This document shows, piece after piece, positions 22,998 to 34,681 of a DNA stretch of 64,000 nucleotides. The stretch is from Rhizoctonia solani. Taxonomy: Eukaryota > Basidiomycota > Agaricomycetes > Cantharellales > Ceratobasidiaceae. Position 1 is the stretch's first letter; each line of letters starts with the position of its first letter. The notes below the pieces were generated by a model, which worked only from the letters and a program-made list of their open reading frames with translations, was not told the DNA's origin and did not search any database. The stretch spans positions 1,860,001 to 1,924,000 of the forward strand of contig NC_057383.1 of NCBI RefSeq assembly GCF_016906535.1. Reading direction: 5' to 3'. Position numbers and translations under genes: made by a program.

Positions 22998-25900
22998 ATG
23001 GCATCCCCCCAAGACACTTCGGAACACAGAAAAGGATTTCAGCCGCAACTACTAGGGCCTTTTAATATATCATCGTCTCTCTCGCGACTACCCGAGTCCA
23101 ATCTTGATTCACCATCGACAACAGTGGTCGAGCCTACCGCAGGCACCGGTGCTGAAGCGCTCATGACCGACAGCCATGTAACCCCCAACTCCTCACCAAA
23201 CCCCAGGCCCCTTATATCCCTTGAGTGTGGGATTTCGGCGACCAAGAAGGACTCAAGCTTCGAACTCGTCAATTCCTGGGCTAAAGAAAGAGTCACTTCA
23301 CAGATTAATCAAGTATCCATCAACTCTCCTCCAGAGCCTTTCCCTGAGCCCTTTAAAGCCTCGATTATGCCGGAGCATGTATCTGCAGGAGACCGGCCTT
23401 TTAATTCAAGTATTGCTCCAGAGCAAAGTCGTAATACAACCTGGAATGCGCTCTGGGTGTCCTTGAATTTCCTAAGGAACTCATCTATAGCAAGGGAGTT
23501 CCCTCTGCTTTCCTCGGCAATCGGTTCTCTAATTTCGTGCTTTAACGAATTAGAGGCAAGTACATTCCACCTGAAACAAACGATCTAACCTCAGCCGTTG
23601 TAATGTTGTAGATGGTTACACAAAACCGCCCAGACTTTGAGAGCTTTGCTGCCGAACTGAACTCATTGATTCGATCACTGAGGCAGCAAATCGAAGAGTC
23701 GCCTTCGATGCCAATAACCAGCTCTATGGCCAGGTTAGCTATGTAAGTAGTATTGGTACAATATTTCGATATAATATATCATGAATTATAAAATAGGGAT
23801 ATCGAACAGCGAGCTACCGATATCAAAAAGAGGCATGGCCATAAATTCGGAAGCGACATAAAAGCAGAAAGCATAGACAAGGAAGAATTAATTAGAGACT
23901 GCCGAAAATTCAGGTCCCATTTTCAACAGCTACAGGTAGGTCGTTGACCCAATATATAACTGTATTCTCACCTATAGCTAGACTAACATGACTATGGGTA
24001 TATGGGGCATCGCGAACGAGCATTCGCTGGTATGGTGATATCAATCATTTTTTTTTATCGAGTCTTGACCGCATTACAGAAAACAACGCTGAAAGATATC
24101 AATCCCTCCAGCCAGGCCAGCTATGATTCAAGCCTTTCTGCAGAGATTAGCCGAAGAGGGTGCACCGAAGGGACGCGTATAGGAGTACTCGAAGGCCTCG
24201 ACCACTGGCTGTCTGACTCAACATCTTCATCTATCTACTGGATGAATGGCATGGCTGGGACAGGAAAGACCACCATTGCATCTACCTTTTGCGAACGGGT
24301 TGACCGCCGCAAGCTCCTCGTCGGCAGTTTCTTTTGTACTCGCAGCCTTGCCGAATGCAAGAGTGTGGCTCGAATCATCCCAACCATCGCGTATCAACTG
24401 GCCCACTTTTCAACTCCTTTTCAATCTGCACTATACAAAATACTCGGAGATAATCCAGGAGCTGCATCGAAGAACGTGAAAACGCAGTTCGAAAAGCTAT
24501 TGCATGAGCCACTACAACAAACGAGAGACTCAATGCCGGATAACCTGGTTGTGGTCATCGATGCGCTGGATGAATGTGAAGATCGAAACGGGGTTGAGCT
24601 AATACTTGATACCTTATTTTGCTATGCAGGCCAAGTGCCACTTAAATTCTTGGTCACGAGTCGACCCGAACAGGACATTTATGACAAGATGTCAGCAAAC
24701 GCCCATTGTAGGGATATCCTTCATTTGCACGAGATCGAGAAGTCTCTGGTACGGACGGACATCGAGCTATACCTAGCGGAAGAACTAGCCCGCTTATCTC
24801 CTAGCCGCTCAGAAATTGAACAGCTCGCACAGCGCTCTGGAACCTTGTTCATCTATGCGGCTACTCTAGTCAGGTATATATCTGGCAAGCGCTCGAGGGA
24901 TGCACGCAGACGATTGCTATCAGTACTCGATATTACGTCCGAACCTCTAAAGAAGCAAACTCACCAGATCGACGCGTTATATACCGCCGTTTTGAACTCA
25001 GCCCTGAGTGAAGATGGTCTAGAAGACAAACTTGAAGATATTCGATTGGTACTATGGACCGTTCTGCTCGCTCAGGAACCAATTGGTTTGGAGACTATCG
25101 CAAATCTAGCAGGAATCGGCAGCAGAAGGCGTGTTGCACAAGCCCTGCCGTCACTACGATCCGTACTTCACCAGTCGGAGAGAACCGAACTCGTATCTAC
25201 ACTTCATGCATCATTCCCCGAATTCATGCTCGATTCCGAGCGGTCAAAGAAGCATTTTTGCAACTCTCTGGAGCACAGTCAATACTTGGCATGGAGGTGT
25301 TTTGCAATTATGAAGGAGCAGCTGCGATTCAATATATGCGGCCTGGCTTCCTCGCTTGTACCTGATGCGAAAATTGAAGACTTACAGCAGCGAATCGAAT
25401 CAAACATCCCAGTCACACTTGCGTATGCGTGTCGCCATTGGTCTAGCCACCTCGTCTTAGCCTCTTTGATAGATAGGCTTCATACTCATATATATGAATT
25501 TTTATGCTATCGACTATTATATTGGATGGAGGTACTCAACTTGAGAAGGGAATTGTCGCTCGGTGTAGACGGGCTGCTAAAAGTACAAAAGTGGCTGGTG
25601 GTCAGTTTATCTACGCATGTGTTTGTTTCTCATATTAACTGTGTTGGACATTAGCACTACGTTACCGAATCTTCTTCCGAACTTATACTTTTTGTTGACG
25701 ATGCACGCAGCTTTGTAACAGCATTCGCCGTGAACCCTCCATCACGGTCCACGCCTCATATATATGTCTCGTCACTACCATTCTGTCCTCGATCAAACTC
25801 AGTCTATAAACACTACTGGGAACGAACACGGGGCCTACTGGAGCTGAAAGGAAGTTTGATGGAGCGTAGAGAGGCCTCACCATTATCAATTTGGACTTAT

Positions 25901-27574
25901 TCATCGGAGATACAATCACTTGCGATATCACCAGATGGCACTCGGGTCGCGATCGGGTGTCTTGATAGAACGGTCAGCATACTATCCGCCTATGATGGGA
26001 CAATTTTTGTCGGACCTTTAGAGGGTCATGCCAACGTTATCACATCAGTCGCGTTCTCGCCTGATGGAGGACTTGTTGCCTCGGCGTCCCTGGGTACCTT
26101 CCGAGTTTGGAACGCATACAATGGTACTCTTATCGCCGGCCCATTTGTGGGACATATGCGCCATGTCAACTCGGTTTCTTTCTCCCCAGATGGCAGAAGA
26201 GTAGTTACTGGTGGTCATGACTGTACCATCCGAGTATGGGACATATACAAAAAAAGCATTGCACTTGGCCCATTGACGGGAGAAGATAGCCGCGAAGGTT
26301 ATATGCTCTGTGTCACGTTCTCGCCCGACGGCACTCTCTTTGCCTCAGCTTCCGCCGATGGGATTATTCAACTATGGAATTCGGATAACGGTCGTCTTGC
26401 CGCACCCCCGTTCAAAGGCCATACTGGCCGGGTTGAGTGTCTAGTCTTTACTCCGGATGGGACTCGGCTCGTTAGTAGTTCCAACGATAATACTATCCGA
26501 GTCTGGAACATTGCAGAAGAATCGATCGTCAATATCTCCTTTGAGTTTTGTGAGACTGGTGTTAACACGCTAGCCATATCGCCTGACGGAACACGTATTG
26601 TTGTTGGATCTAATGACCGCGCTATTCGAGTCTGGAATGTTGATAGTGGAAAACTCGTAGCAGGTCCATTCTTCGGGCATTCTGATATTATCAAGTCAGT
26701 GGCTTACTCACTCGACGGCACTCAAGTTTTCTCAGGCTCCTCAGACAAGACCATTCATGTATGGAACGTACGGGATGGCAGGCTTCCTCCCCCTCTCCTC
26801 CCACCACAGAGCGCTGTGGTAGCCATAAGATCCATGACGTTCTGTCCCGATAACACACATGTACTTTCCAGCGATGTACGCGGCGTCATTAGAATATGGA
26901 ACGTATTCGATGGCTCGTTTGTCACGTCTCCATCCGAGGGGCACTTCTTTCCTACACCATTATCCCTCCTATCCTCAGACGGCGCTCATATTGCCAGTAC
27001 GTGTAAAGGTGGAAAGATACAAGTTACGAACACATCGGATGGATCTCTGGCTGCAGGCCCATTTGGAGTCGAGCGCGCTTCACTTTCAGCTTTCTGGTTT
27101 TCTCATAGTAACCAGGCCATTATAATGGGATGTGGGGATGGAACAATCAAAGTTTACGATATGCGGAGCGGAAGGTCTGAGATAGGCTCTTTCAAAGGCC
27201 ACTCGAGAGGCGTTAGTTCGCTCACAGAATCCTTTGATTGCTCCCGGCTTGTTTCCTACTCCGATTACGAGAACATATTTCGAGTATGGAACATCGGTAC
27301 TCCTGCGCTCAGTCTTGAACCTCTTACAGATACGGCAATTAACACTACGTCTCCAGACAGCTATGCTTTGGTCTATGATGGATGGAATATCAATAAAGAT
27401 GGATGGATGGTAAACAGGAACCAAGATCTTTTGTTCTGGCTGCCGCCTGATGTTGCTTCTGCATGGTGCTCGCCTTATGCAGAACTCGTCGTTACACAGT
27501 CTGGGATACTCCAAGTTCCAAAACAGAAGCCAATTGTTGGATATCAATGGGAAAGATGCTACATTTCTAAATGA
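22998..27574 (+). CDS. NACHT-WD40 STAND (NLR-like) protein
   Basis: Large signal-transduction NTPase of the HET-E/NWD type used in fungal non-self recognition and heterokaryon incompatibility. Exon 1 (22998-23555) is a Ser/Pro-rich N-terminus ending in a helical segment. Exon 2 starts at 23612 after a GC-AG intron. A helical linker follows, then TTLKDINPSSQASYDS and ISRRGCTEGTR before the NACHT core. Walker A is GMAGTGKTTIA (about 24246-24285), Walker B VVVIDALDECED and sensor FLVTSRPE. After an intron near 25600-25655 come the RSFVTAFAVNP segment and about ten WD40 repeats with SPDGTR and RVWN signatures (about 25900-27300). The C-terminus after the propeller is unclassified. The WD repeats differ from one another, so recent repeat homogenisation is not evident. 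The N-terminal effector domain is not recognised. Confidence 0.9.
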
Positions 27575-28281
27575 ACGCTTGATGTATTGACTACACATGA
27601 GTTTGATTTTAATAGTATTCTCGCCGCTATTGTGTTCCTTTCTGCTTAGCTCGTGTACACTATACCGTGAATATTCGAAAAGTGAACTATCCATCTTCTC
27701 GCCATGAAGAAAGCCAAAAGTTTAGATTTTATAGACACAAAAAGCTACGCGTTATATCAGTGTAGACTCAATGCAGAATTTTGGAAAAATCCGACATCAT
27801 TTCCATGAATTCGTATTTCTATCCCAGCTCTGTCTGTTGTCTAGCGGCGGATTGTGTATTTTCGATACTCTTAACGTGCACTATGTCTATAGACTTGTTG
27901 TCATCTACTCTATTAATTTGCCCCTGTACTCTTTTGATTGGAGGAGTTTATTAGTCTCCCCAAGGTAGACTGTTACACGGGCCAAGGGGGCTCTCAAGAC
28001 TTCTATAACAAATAGAATTTATGTATGCTTATGCGAATTAATAATCACATGACTATCAGGCCATGGAACCAATAGACCCACGTGGATACAGCCGAACATC
28101 CACAAACGTGCATAAAATCCTCATGTGAAGAGCATTCTTTCTTGGAAGTTCATCTGTGAGAAGTAGTCGACTAGTAACATGCGTTTGCCGGCTGAATAAA
28201 CCGGAAGGCGCGAAGAACAAAAGCTTGAAGTATGCTGGGAAATTCACAGCACTCTTCCGCTTGATCGGTCTTTAGTTGGGT
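27575..28281. other. intergenic
   Basis: About 700 bp, AT-rich, with no supported gene. Confidence 0.4.
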
Positions 28282-30014
28282 ATGTTGCCTTCAAAGGTGG
28301 TGTTAAGTCTGCTACTAGGGGCCCGCTCTATTGGTGCTACACCTTTTAACCCTCTCCAATGGCTGGGAGCGAATGGACAATGGTATCCAGGTAAGCGTGC
28401 AACCAAACTTGTTGCTGATTTGTCCGACGTTCACAGGCCCGGATATTTCGGATGTTTCTCAGGAGCCCCCAGAGGGTTGCATAGTGGACCAAGTTGCTAT
28501 TGTTTCTCGCCATGGGTCTCGCTACCCTGACCCAGGAGCTTACAATGAATGGCTCGCGCTCGAAGCCAAGGTAATCACATATATTATTGGAATATACTCA
28601 TAATTAACTCCTAATCATGAATCTGGGAACTCAGGTTAAAAACGGATCATTTTCTGGGCCACTTGAGTTCTTAAATGATTGGCACCCCGTCTTGACCCAC
28701 CCGCCCGACCAAATTGCACAACTCAGTGTTACAGGCTACCTAGAAACTTATGCTCTGGGTACCCAAACGCGTCTACGATATCCTCACCTTTACGCAGATA
28801 ATACTCCATTCGTTGTCTGGGCCAATAATGCTCAGCGTACGACCGATTCGGCACGCCTGTTTGCCCGGGGATTTGGCGGCCCAAACGCGACGACACTTGG
28901 CACGGTGTATGTGGTAAACCCAAAGGGTGCACAAGCAGGAGGTAACTCCCTGGCAACCAGCGATCTGTGCCCGAAGTATGTAGACACTTCAGGTGCAAAT
29001 CAGGCAAGTGAGAGACTCTTCTCACCGAGTGTGATATTGACAAGGGAAATTAGACTGCTATTTGGGACAATATCTATCTTCCACCCATTTTGAAACGCCT
29101 ACAGAAATACATCAAAGGTGTAAATATCACTACCTCGGACATATCCATTATGCCGTAAGTCGCACCCTCAGTTGACTGAAGTGAGCTAATGATTTGTAGG
29201 TACTTATGCGGGTTTGAGACTCAAATCACGGGAAAACTCAGCCCATTCTGTGATATTTTTATGGAATCAGAATTCAAGCAATACGAGTATCGCCAGGACT
29301 TGAGGTACTACTACGGGACTGGTATGCACCCACGAAACTGGCTGTTGACTGGGTATGTTTTAACGCCTAGCATACAGGCCCAGGAACAGACCTACCAAGT
29401 ACATTAATGCTCCCGTATTTGAATGCGACAGCGACTTTGTTCCTAAATGGACCTGAGTACAATTATTCAACTGGCTTCACGCCTCCACCGATAATCGTAT
29501 CCTACACTCACGAGTAGGTAATTTCGCGGAAGCCAAAGCATTGCCCGTCTAACTTGCCTCAGTAATCAGCTCAACGAAATAGCCACCGCTATTGGAGTAT
29601 TCAACACTACTGGACCCCTTCCACCTAATAAAATTCAAAATAACCGTCTCTTCATTTCGTCTCGCATCAATCCAATGGCCGGACGTATTGCGTTCGAACG
29701 CATGACTTGCACCTCTAAGAAACCCGGCATTTACGTGCGTATCCGGGTGAATGATGCAGTTTATCCTATGAGTGAATGCCAGAGCGGGCCGGGAAAAACG
29801 TGCCCGCTAGCCCAATTTGGACAAGTTATCAAAGCGAAGGTGGATAAAGCGGGTGACTTTATGACCCGGTGAGCCAAAACCTCAGCCGTGATTGCGCTGT
29901 TCTGAGATAGATATGTGTAGCTGTGGTCTTTCTCCAAATCAGACCATTTCCGAAGGGCAGACCACCATCTTTTGGGACACCAAGCTACCCTGGATCACCA
30001 CAGTTCAACCTTGA
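28282..30014 (+). CDS. secreted histidine acid phosphatase (phytase/MINPP-like)
   Basis: The N-terminus MLPSKVVLSLLLGARSIGA is a signal peptide, so the enzyme should be secreted or vacuolar. The catalytic RHGSRYPDPG motif (phosphohistidine site) lies at about 28508-28540. The proton-donor HD is formed across an intron: THD then NQLNEIATAIG, split at about 29515 and resumed at 29562. Other family features are NNAQRTTDSARLF, YLCGFETQI, YYYGTG, SSRINPMAGRI and a C-terminal Cys-rich part ending ITTVQP. At least seven short introns are present. Substrate may be phytate, inositol phosphates or general phosphomonoesters. Start codon chosen because it gives a clean signal peptide. Confidence 0.85.
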
Positions 30015-30179
30015 TGATTTCCCGATCGCGCCTGCCACAATCACGTGCGTTGTTGCCACCCACCAAACGTCAATCACCAAACGTCATGACTCTTGCGTTC
30101 AAAATTTGTTTTACTGTAACCACAACCGGGAATAGATTTAGTTTCAAATACTGTGGATAGCACTTACTGACATATCACC

Positions 30180-31604
30180 ATGGCTCATACTGAGAAGACT
30201 CCAGTTAGACGGAAAGTAGGTGACTCCACACCACTGATTACATGTGAGCTTCACACAATTCGATCGTACAACGAAGTAACTCCTGCAAAATGTATTAGCC
30301 CCGTACTTTCCTGGGATACATAGAGGTACGAGCGTCAGAAAGAGGCAGTATTATGATACGATTCAAAGACAAAACGTAGCAGACGGTACGGGTACTGACC
30401 AGAGTCCAAGGCATAACACAGCATTGATTCGTTGTGAGCCACACTACCTGTGTATTAACACCTTGAACTCTGATAAACTCTCGACCAGCGCCATATTTTG
30501 AGAATTCCAAGACTCCACGTCGACGGCGCTCCGTTAGATCCGATGGAGAGGAAACAGAGGAGGATAAGAGGGCGAATACCCAACTAAAAAGGCGACGTTT
30601 AATCCTTCGAGGGGTTACGCCTGATGAGTTCTCATTCCCTTCATCTCCAGAGGAGCTATCGCGGGCTCTTAGAGCAATCAAGCCTACTCTCATACAAGGT
30701 AACGCTCGCATTTCAGAAACAGACCTCAACCAACGGAATCCTTTTCAGAGAGTGTTTGTGACGATCCTTGGAAAATTATTATCGCCACGACCCTGTTGAA
30801 TAAAACCAAGGGAAAAGCAGCTGTCCCTGTCTTTTGGGAGTTGATCGAGCGTTGGCCGACGCCCACCGCACTTGCTCAAGGTTGGCATCTTTATTTATAA
30901 TATTATTTACACTTACCTTGGCCCTTCAGTCGCTGCACCAAGTCTCACCAAGTTACTTCGCCCCCTTGGAACACAGTCCATAAGAACGTCTCGCCTCATG
31001 CGGTTATCAAACGCATATGTCATGCATCCACCTAACTTGCCGTCACCACCAGCACCAACAAGTAGAACTACAAAATTTTACCCTGGTGTAAGTTTATTGA
31101 ATTTATCGCAATTATTCTTTAGCTAATTTAGAAGTAGACGACCAAAGAATACCGCGCAATACAACAAACATCCCCAATCGCCCATTTACCCTTCGTAGGT
31201 CCATATGCAATTGATTCGTTTCGTATTTTTAGCCCGGCATTGAGTGGCGGAGGTGCTGGCGCTCGAGTCGAGGAACAGCTTGGGCGTATAGCCTGCCTAG
31301 CTGAACTAGGGCAAAGCTCTCGTAGTGAGGACGATTTTGACGAGACGCCGGATTGGTATAATCCTAGTTCTCTCTGCTCTCCAGACGATGAGGGTGAGGA
31401 ATGGCGTAATGTGTGGCCTGAAGATAAACAACTAAGGCGATATTTAGTGAGTTTATGAATTGAGAATCTACGTTACTTGATTAACCCGTGCTGGATTTTA
31501 CTTAGGTATGGCGCTGGGCTATTGATGGAGTGGAGTACAACCCAGAAGCTCGTATTCGTCGTCCAGCAGATTGGTCACACCTCAACAGGCTTATTCGAGG
31601 GTAG
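30180..31604 (+). CDS. MBD4-like HhH-GPD DNA glycosylase
   Basis: Base-excision enzyme related to the catalytic domain of MBD4, which removes T or U opposite G at CpG sites. Visible parts: an Arg-rich basic stretch (TPRRRRSVRS, about 30500); DPWKIIIATTLLNKTKGKAA (about 30755-30810), the start of the HhH-GPD fold; LTKLLRPLGTQSIR; the hairpin LPFVGPYAIDSFRIF (about 31180-31235); and WPEDKQLRRYL, with the catalytic Asp, then VWRWAIDGVEYNP. The stop is at 31604. No methyl-CpG-binding domain is seen upstream. The first exons (30180 to about 30480) are uncertain: ATG at 30180 gives MAHTEKTPVRRK before a GT, and the next exon was not fixed. The rest is in frame across short introns. Confidence 0.85.
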
Positions 31605-33164
31605 CCCTTTCTCCTTCCTGTTATCCACTCTGATTTGCCTATTCTCGAAGTAATATGATACTCAATTATACTGTATACATAGCCTTTCTTCAATTTTAGT
31701 CCATGTTTGTGTAACATACAGCTATGGGCTGAACACTTTGCGATTTCAATGGCTTGGGGTGTTGTGCACCTGTTGCATTAGGGAATGTGCATCATAGATG
31801 AATAGTAAGTGAAAGACTCCTACACTATACCATGTGTTCCACGTTTGAGACAATGGTTCAGACCGGTGCCTTGGTCAACCGGAAAATACGTCTTTTAACA
31901 GCTCGTACCTCGTCTCATCCGACCCTTCCGTCGATTTCTAATATTACAGGCAGCTTGGGACGCTTACTTGACCTAGCAACGGCGCTGTCTTGGGCCTCCG
32001 GTGGGTTGAAGCGAACCGAACTTGACTATAGTTATTGCATTGTGGGGGGACTTGATGTAATTAATTGGGGTCAAGGATTCAACAACTACTTTCGCCCATG
32101 GTACTCATTCCGTTTTAATCAAACATTGCATCCGCCACTCCAGGTAGCACGAAACAGCCGCCATCACTAGCGGACAAGACGATACAGAGGTTTGAGGACC
32201 GCAAGAACGCGTCGGTAGCTATGGACGACAGTGGAGAAACCCAGAATACAACCCTGGGCTTTATATCTGGGCGCTGGCACAGTCCCTACTACAACAGACC
32301 ACTATGTTACGACCCATACCAATACGCCACACAACAAAACAACTTTTTACTTGGCCTTTGCAACTCGATGCACTCGCAAACCACAACAATCAAGGTGAGC
32401 AGCAGGATGATCATGTAGAAGTACTCTGATATGCGATTAGCACCCTCACTGACGGCTCGAAGTTCACAATTCTCAAGTCCTCGAGAGCGTACAGACCGCC
32501 TTGTGATCCGTAGCTAGGCAACTACCGTTCCGTGTTACTCTTTACAATCTGACACGGTGAGTCAAAATCACGAATGTCCACTGACCTACAAACGGCTTTA
32601 ATCACGTCTTGTAACTCTCATAGGGCTGGCCGTCACCCCAGTCCAGACCTGTCCACGCGATACTCCCTATATCAACAGTCACTTTGCCTCCGGGGACAAT
32701 CATCAGACCGCGACGTACACAAGACAAAGTGAGCAAGAAAAGCACATACGCGTTGACGGCTCGATCCTAATAAGTAGCATATATGGACTTACAGAAACAA
32801 ATTTAAATGTTGTCCAGAGAGATCACTGTTTGCCTGGGCCGCATTAGTGGCGTGTGGGCTATGGAAATACAATAGTCTATCGGGCTGCACTAGCCTCAGG
32901 TCGATTCGACCATCGTACTCGATCAGTGAATGGTCCACTTCCACCGCGTTCTGCTGTGACTTTGTTCTTAGCCAGTGTCCAAGAACTATCACGCCTCCCA
33001 CAAATATACAACATATCACAACTTTCAGGTTTCATTTCATTACGATTATACACCATTTCACAACCCACCCCATACTTCGCCGCATGTCTTCCTTTCAGTG
33101 CAGCGTTCAGGTTCTACAAAAGCCATACGTTAGAAATGCGACTACAGCCAACGTCGCGAAAACC
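31605..33164. other. no supported gene; contains one copy of a 60-bp repeat
   Basis: About 1.5 kb. Short frames (31832-32170, 32221-32418, 32847-33195) have no family match and no coherent splicing. A copy of the dispersed repeat lies at 31787-31847. A degenerate gene cannot be excluded. Confidence 0.35.
31787..31847 (+). repeat. 60-bp dispersed direct repeat, copy 1
   Basis: Matches 38476-38535 in the same orientation at roughly 80 percent identity over about 60 bp, including GTGCATCA and CCATGTGTTC. Each copy lies beyond the 3' end of one member of the paralogue pair at 33165-34681 and 36815-38317. Confidence 0.6.
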
Positions 33165-34681
33165 TCACTGCTTCCCAAGCACCAATAGCGGATAGTTATC
33201 TTCCTTGATCCGCCCAATCAGTGACACAGATAGCTTGAGTGTCACAAACACCGTCTTATCCGCACTTGCTGGATCGCAGTCCAAGTTGACCAGCCCGTTG
33301 ATCAACGGCTCGTCAAGAAAGGCGACTACGCCGGCCACGTCTCCCAAGTTGCCGCGAATCTGGCATGTATGAGTGCTACGCACGGCTGGGATAAACACCG
33401 ATAGGATAGCGTTGATATACAGAGTCTCGGTATTGATCGTGCCATTGAGCTTTGGGCCGGGAGAGCGGACAGGTCAGTATATCAGTACGTATCGTTACAG
33501 CCGGAGCTTGTACGCACCTGGAACAGGTTCATGAAGCGAATCCGAACCGTCTGTTGCTTAGATGCAAACACTTCAGATTCGCTACCCGACCGCGCATATC
33601 CAGGAGTGGCTGGGATGTAGATCCTGCGGTTCTTGTTCTGTTTATCGGCTACCGCAAAGGCAGAGAAGAAACCCGACAGCACTAACAGGCGGTCGTCAGT
33701 GCATTCCGATGAAAAAGCACAGCATACCCACAAGATGACTGCTCGTCGTTTTGGGTGTCTTTGGTATACTGGCGTTGAGTATAAGGAAATGACCAGTGTC
33801 AAGTCGGAACTCACGATCAACAGCCAGTACTATGTGTTCGTTGCTTACTGTATGCTTGACAGGTGTCTCTGGAACGGCCCGAAGCGCGCTGACGACATGA
33901 TTCTCCATCAGAGGAACATCCTACGGTACGCGGAAGTGCAGGTGAGTGAGTGTTTCTAACAGTCAAGCTTCTATGCGAAATCATGCAGTTACCTTGTACC
34001 ATGCTTTGGTGCTCAGAACCTGAGGGTCACTGCGGCCGAAGTTAGAACTCATAAAACTACAACAATCAAGCGGAAGAATATGCCGCTACGTACGCTGGAA
34101 ACAAAGGCAAGCCAGGGTGGTGCAGGTTATCGTATCCTGGCGTAGTCAGGTCGAAACCCAAGCCGATCGAGTTAGGGTGATCCGGAACTTGTCCTTGCGG
34201 TAAGATGTAGACCTTTCCGGTGATCGGAGCGCAGTCGGCAGGTACACTGAACTCTAGCTTGTTCATGAGCACCCGAGTGAAGCTATCGACGATCAGCAGA
34301 CGACCGAAGAAGGGTACATGAAAGTGAATGGAAGTCTTGATGACTTTGTTGTTCTCGTAGTCATATGTTCCGAACACCTGCCAACTCGAATCAATCCAAG
34401 GCACGTAGCCGAGGAAAGCCAGCACATACCTCAAAGAGTCCGCTGCCGCATAGATAGGTGTGCACTGAAGCGTCCTGCGAGCGCTGCTGAGGCACCACCA
34501 TGCCGGCTGGGACTTTAGTACCGTCCGGAGCTTTATCACCGACTGGGTGGGGTGGATACATATAATCCTGCACCCACTTCTTTGTGGCTGTCAACTAGGC
34601 GTAAGTAGCAAGCTTATGTACAGCAACGACGAGCGTACCAGTGCCGAATGGGTTGGAGGTGAGAGCCTGAGCCAAATGCAT
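33165..34681 (-). CDS. unrecognised beta-rich protein, paralogue 1
   Basis: Function unknown. The start at 34681 gives MHLAQALTSNPFGTA, then an intron joined at a GACAG acceptor, then TKKWVQDYMYPPHPVG. The next exons give VFGTYDYENNKVIKTSIHFHVPFFG and a GKVYILPQG segment. The last exon, with CDPASADKTVFVTLKLSVSLIG, ends at 33165. The protein is rich in alternating hydrophobic residues, as in beta strands. No signal peptide or TM is seen. It aligns with paralogue 2 at several points: the N-terminal TxxWV motif, SIHxxVPxxG, a GKxxI strand and the C-terminal VxLxG segment. The middle exons (33400-34070) were not fully resolved. Confidence 0.6.

Noticed and set aside
31832..32418. Frames considered as an extra gene after the glycosylase
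   Set aside because: No coherent exon chain or motif; the 60-bp repeat overlaps the first frame.
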